Part shown: positions 61,670 to 64,000 of the stretch, in pieces | Layout: each line of letters starts with the position of its first letter | Numbering within the stretch: the first letter of the stretch is position 1 | Assembly: GCA_964579795.1 (NCBI GenBank) | Contig: CAZOHM010000011.1 | Location: 1-64,000, forward strand | Direction of reading: 5' to 3' | DNA length: 64,000 bases | DNA from: JAEYFP01 sp964579795 | GTDB lineage: Bacteria > Bacillota > Clostridia > Lachnospirales > Lachnospiraceae | Notes under the pieces: model-generated | The model's database searches: none | The model's input: only the letters and a program-made list of their open reading frames with translations | Told to the model about the DNA's origin: nothing | Translations under genes and position numbers: made by a program

Positions 61670-62707
61670 TTAATTATTTTTACATTTTCTTTCATTGTTT
61701 TTGCTGCATTCACTAAAGTTCTCGCAGCGATAGCAAACTTCGTTTGGAAGCTCTCCATAATTAAAATACTGTTCCAGATTTTGAACTGTAGTTGAAGCAA
61801 TATTTTCCAAAGCCTCCTCTGTGAGAAAAGCCTGATGAGAAGTAACAATCACGTTCGGCATAGAAAGTAATCTTGCCATAATATCATCATCCAGAATATG
61901 CCCTGATTTATCGTTGAAGAATAAATCGCCTTCTTCCTCATATACATCTATACAGGCGGCTCCGATATGCCTGGATTTTATTCCCTCCAGTAAGTCATTA
62001 GCATTAATCAGCCCTCCACGAGAAGTATTTAGAATAATAACGCCCTTTTTCATTTTAGCTATAGAAGACTTATCTATCAAATATCTATTTTCTTCAGTAA
62101 GTGGACAATGCAGAGAGATCACATCACTTTCTGATAAGATTTTATCCATTGGCACATATTCTATATCCAGATCTGTTGCCGGAAACTTATCATATGCCAG
62201 AACTCGCATTCCAAATCCTTTACAAATATTGATAAATGCTCTTCCAATTTTACCAGTACCAACTATACCAATCGTTTTTCCATGAAGATTGAATCCGACC
62301 AAGTCATTTAAACTAAAATTGAACTCTCTCGTTCTGTTATATGCTTTATGAATTCTACGAACAGATGTCATAAGTAAAGCGATTGTATGTTCAGCTACAG
62401 CTTCGGGAGAATAAGCAGGCACTCGCACTACCCGGATTTTACCATGGCACGCCTTTACATCCACACTATCAAATCCTGCACATCTTAGCGCTATCATCTT
62501 TACTCCCAACTCATAAAGTTTTTCTACTACATCTGAGTCTACTGTATCATTTACAAATGTACATACAGCATCTTTTCCAGCAGCCAGCATCACGCTATCC
62601 TTATTTAGTTTTACCGGATAATAAGTAATCTCTATATCCTTTGGACAAATACTGCTAAATGATGCTTCATCATATGGTTTTGTATCAAACATTGCAACAC
62701 TAATCAT
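61670..62707 (-). CDS. D-lactate dehydrogenase-like 2-hydroxyacid dehydrogenase
   Basis: 345 residues. NAD-binding motif GIVGTGKIGRAF near residue 145, catalytic arginine in NTSRGGLIN near 230, glutamate in VYEEEGDLFF and catalytic histidine in SHQAFLTEEA near 292 fit fermentative D-lactate dehydrogenase (LdhA type). It would reduce pyruvate to D-lactate with NADH. The last 25 residues (CYRCENFSECSKNNERKC) form a four-cysteine tail not usual in the family, possibly a metal-binding extension. GAAAGGAAAATG lies before the start. The 170-base gap upstream holds nothing clear. Confidence 0.9.
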   Translation of the reverse strand: MISVAMFDTKPYDEASFSSICPKDIEITYYPVKLNKDSVMLAAGKDAVCTFVNDTVDSDVVEKLYELGVKMIALRCAGFDSVDVKACHGKIRVVRVPAYSPEAVAEHTIALLMTSVRRIHKAYNRTREFNFSLNDLVGFNLHGKTIGIVGTGKIGRAFINICKGFGMRVLAYDKFPATDLDIEYVPMDKILSESDVISLHCPLTEENRYLIDKSSIAKMKKGVIILNTSRGGLINANDLLEGIKSRHIGAACIDVYEEEGDLFFNDKSGHILDDDIMARLLSMPNVIVTSHQAFLTEEALENIASTTVQNLEQYFNYGELPNEVCYRCENFSECSKNNERKCKNN

Positions 62708-62877
62708 AAATCATTTTCCTTTCTGAATAATAGTTTCTGTACAATATCCTGCTCTCTTTTCATCAACGGAAATCAAATCCTTTTGTATAAGATGTATTCT
62801 CCTTTTATCCGTTCTATCGTAAAACGTTCGTTTTAGGAGTTAGCTGGCACAGATGATAAAAACAAACAGACCCCACC

Positions 62878-64000
62878 TTAATTGTGTATATATGCATGTC
62901 CGTCACTAGTTCCAAGTACAATGGTGTAGCTGTCAGTTTGTAGTTTATTATAGATGTATTTGCCTTGTATTGTGGACTGTGTGTCCTGTGCAAATTTTTC
63001 CATCTGCTGCTTTGTGATACCATCATTTAATGAAGTAAAGATATATTCGATTTCCTGCTGTACCATATCTGACGAGCTGTCAAAGTAAAGTTCAAACTCA
63101 ACTTTTCTTATCGTTGCATCAGAATCAAAAAAATAATTAACATAAGAAGTTCTTTGTGTTGAAATAACCTTTTCAAACTGACAGGATGTATTTTTTCTTT
63201 TCTCTGCCGTATAACCAAACTCCGTCAACGCAGCTTCTATTTGATTGTAACTTTGTGTTATATTCTGAATACTGTTACTGCTATTTTCCAAACCCAGTGA
63301 AAAATCCGTAAGAGAAATAACGGAGAAAGCACCAAACACCAGCAAGGCTTTTTTCACCACTCTCCTCAAAATAGAAACAGATTTTTCAGTGATAACCTCT
63401 TTATCCATACCTGTGTATATTTTGCGTATTTTAACTTTTTTATTCCCACAAATGTACGTATAAGAGTATCTGTTTTCTTTTATCAGCTGTGGATGATTGT
63501 ATTCTTTTCTGCTATACATCTCTGTAAAGAAAAATTGTCTTGCAAAATCCGGCTCCATATTCCAATTAATAAGTTCCAGTATGCCAAACAGATTCCTGAT
63601 TCCATTAGCGCCTGAAACCTTTGAACCATCTGGCAGATTAGCTGCCATATATGCTGTCAGGGCAGCTTGTAAAGTCAAAGATTTCTCATTTGGTCTATTT
63701 GCTTTATTTGTAATTCTACCCTTGATTATTCTATTCGGCTGAATTATATACGCTGTTAATAAATCTGAAAGGAAACAATAAAACCCTATACCGAAAACAA
63801 TTGCAAAAATCAGTACGATTCCCGGAATCAAAATAGTCATATTGTCGGAAACAAACGTACTTGTTACATCAAAAACAGATACAAGTGCCAAATGCAGTGT
63901 AAGGACACAAACACTTATTGTAAACATGGAAATCAGCCCAACAAACCCCCAAGCTCCTGCATTAAGTGCCTTTGTCCTACTTTCTACCGTAAAATTTGGA
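62878..64000 (-). CDS. Membrane protein of unknown function, cut by the window edge
   Basis: The frame is open through the right end of the window: upstream of the first in-frame ATG (63927) it continues as LNAGAWGFVGLISM, which is the first part of the same membrane segment, so the true start lies beyond 64000. At least 373 residues are visible: two membrane segments, a cytosolic stretch, another segment (ALLVFGAFSVISL), then a C-terminal soluble region of about 140 residues probably outside the membrane. I recognise no family. Confidence 0.7.
   Translation of the reverse strand, partial: PNFTVESRTKALNAGAWGFVGLISMFTISVCVLTLHLALVSVFDVTSTFVSDNMTILIPGIVLIFAIVFGIGFYCFLSDLLTAYIIQPNRIIKGRITNKANRPNEKSLTLQAALTAYMAANLPDGSKVSGANGIRNLFGILELINWNMEPDFARQFFFTEMYSRKEYNHPQLIKENRYSYTYICGNKKVKIRKIYTGMDKEVITEKSVSILRRVVKKALLVFGAFSVISLTDFSLGLENSSNSIQNITQSYNQIEAALTEFGYTAEKRKNTSCQFEKVISTQRTSYVNYFFDSDATIRKVEFELYFDSSSDMVQQEIEYIFTSLNDGITKQQMEKFAQDTQSTIQGKYIYNKLQTDSYTIVLGTSDGHAYIHN

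Noticed and set aside
62705..62765. Possible 19-codon leader peptide overlapping the dehydrogenase start in ATGA
   Set aside because: No properly spaced ribosome site and no run of regulatory codons; chance cannot be excluded.
1..64000. Search for CRISPR arrays, insertion sequences, integrases and rRNA or tRNA genes
   Set aside because: No regularly spaced repeats, transposase or integrase motifs, or RNA gene signatures were seen by eye.

Overview
The window reads as a low-GC Firmicute, most likely a Lachnospiraceae-type gut clostridium. This is an inference from gene content, T-box and glycine riboswitch leaders, AAGGAGG ribosome binding sites, TTGACA-N17-TATAAT type promoters and the abundance of very large PAS/EAL/histidine-kinase sensors. 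No rRNA, tRNA, CRISPR array, intact insertion sequence or prophage was seen. Most genes are on the minus strand.

Layout. 1-9,100: an EAL/PAS protein, a cytidylate-kinase-like protein, then a plus-strand cluster of an AraC/GyrI regulator, a short UvrA-like ATPase and a serine hydrolase, closed by a GGDEF/EAL/PAS protein. 9,186-12,510: a tryptophan ABC transporter (trpXYZ-like) behind a T-box leader whose apparent specifier is UGG, with a palindrome-rich repeat between leader and first gene. 12,551-18,240: a 1490-residue EAL plus hybrid histidine kinase fusion followed by a ferredoxin-type aldo/keto reductase. 18,268-25,150: small regulator/enzyme units (TetR, alpha/beta hydrolase, GyrI-like protein, cupin, AraC, TetR, serine hydrolase, TetR, EFR1 ferredoxin), several with clear palindromic operators built into their promoters. 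25,162-32,176: an AgcS-type symporter under a glycine riboswitch, a Dabb protein, a HAD phosphatase and an amino-sugar operon (GH4, BadF-type kinase, ROK repressor, NagB). 32,212-36,301: radical SAM/TetR and TetR/condensation-like acyltransferase units, then a DUF1232 protein. 36,298-40,560: a 1334-residue REC-GGDEF-EAL-PAS protein and a decayed receiver pseudogene.

The most unusual locus is 40,995-51,642: one five-gene operon encoding an NRPS-like protein (A-T-C-vestigial A-T), two GH3-family adenylating enzymes and the two halves of a heterodimeric ABC exporter. It looks like a complete small-molecule assembly and export system of a kind I do not recognise. It is followed upstream by two GNAT acetyltransferases and a MerR-methyltransferase fusion with a MerR-type promoter. 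The right end holds an SH3/amidase lipoprotein, a zinc-ribbon/YARHG membrane protein, a 1529-residue multi-PAS hybrid kinase, a D-lactate dehydrogenase-like enzyme and a membrane protein cut by the window edge.

How they fit together: the four EAL proteins and the two PAS-rich hybrid kinases suggest heavy investment in c-di-GMP and PAS signalling, yet two of the four EAL domains have lost a metal-binding aspartate and both GGDEF domains are degenerate, so several are probably sensors or scaffolds rather than enzymes. Product names come from motifs and family resemblance read by eye; no database search was run.
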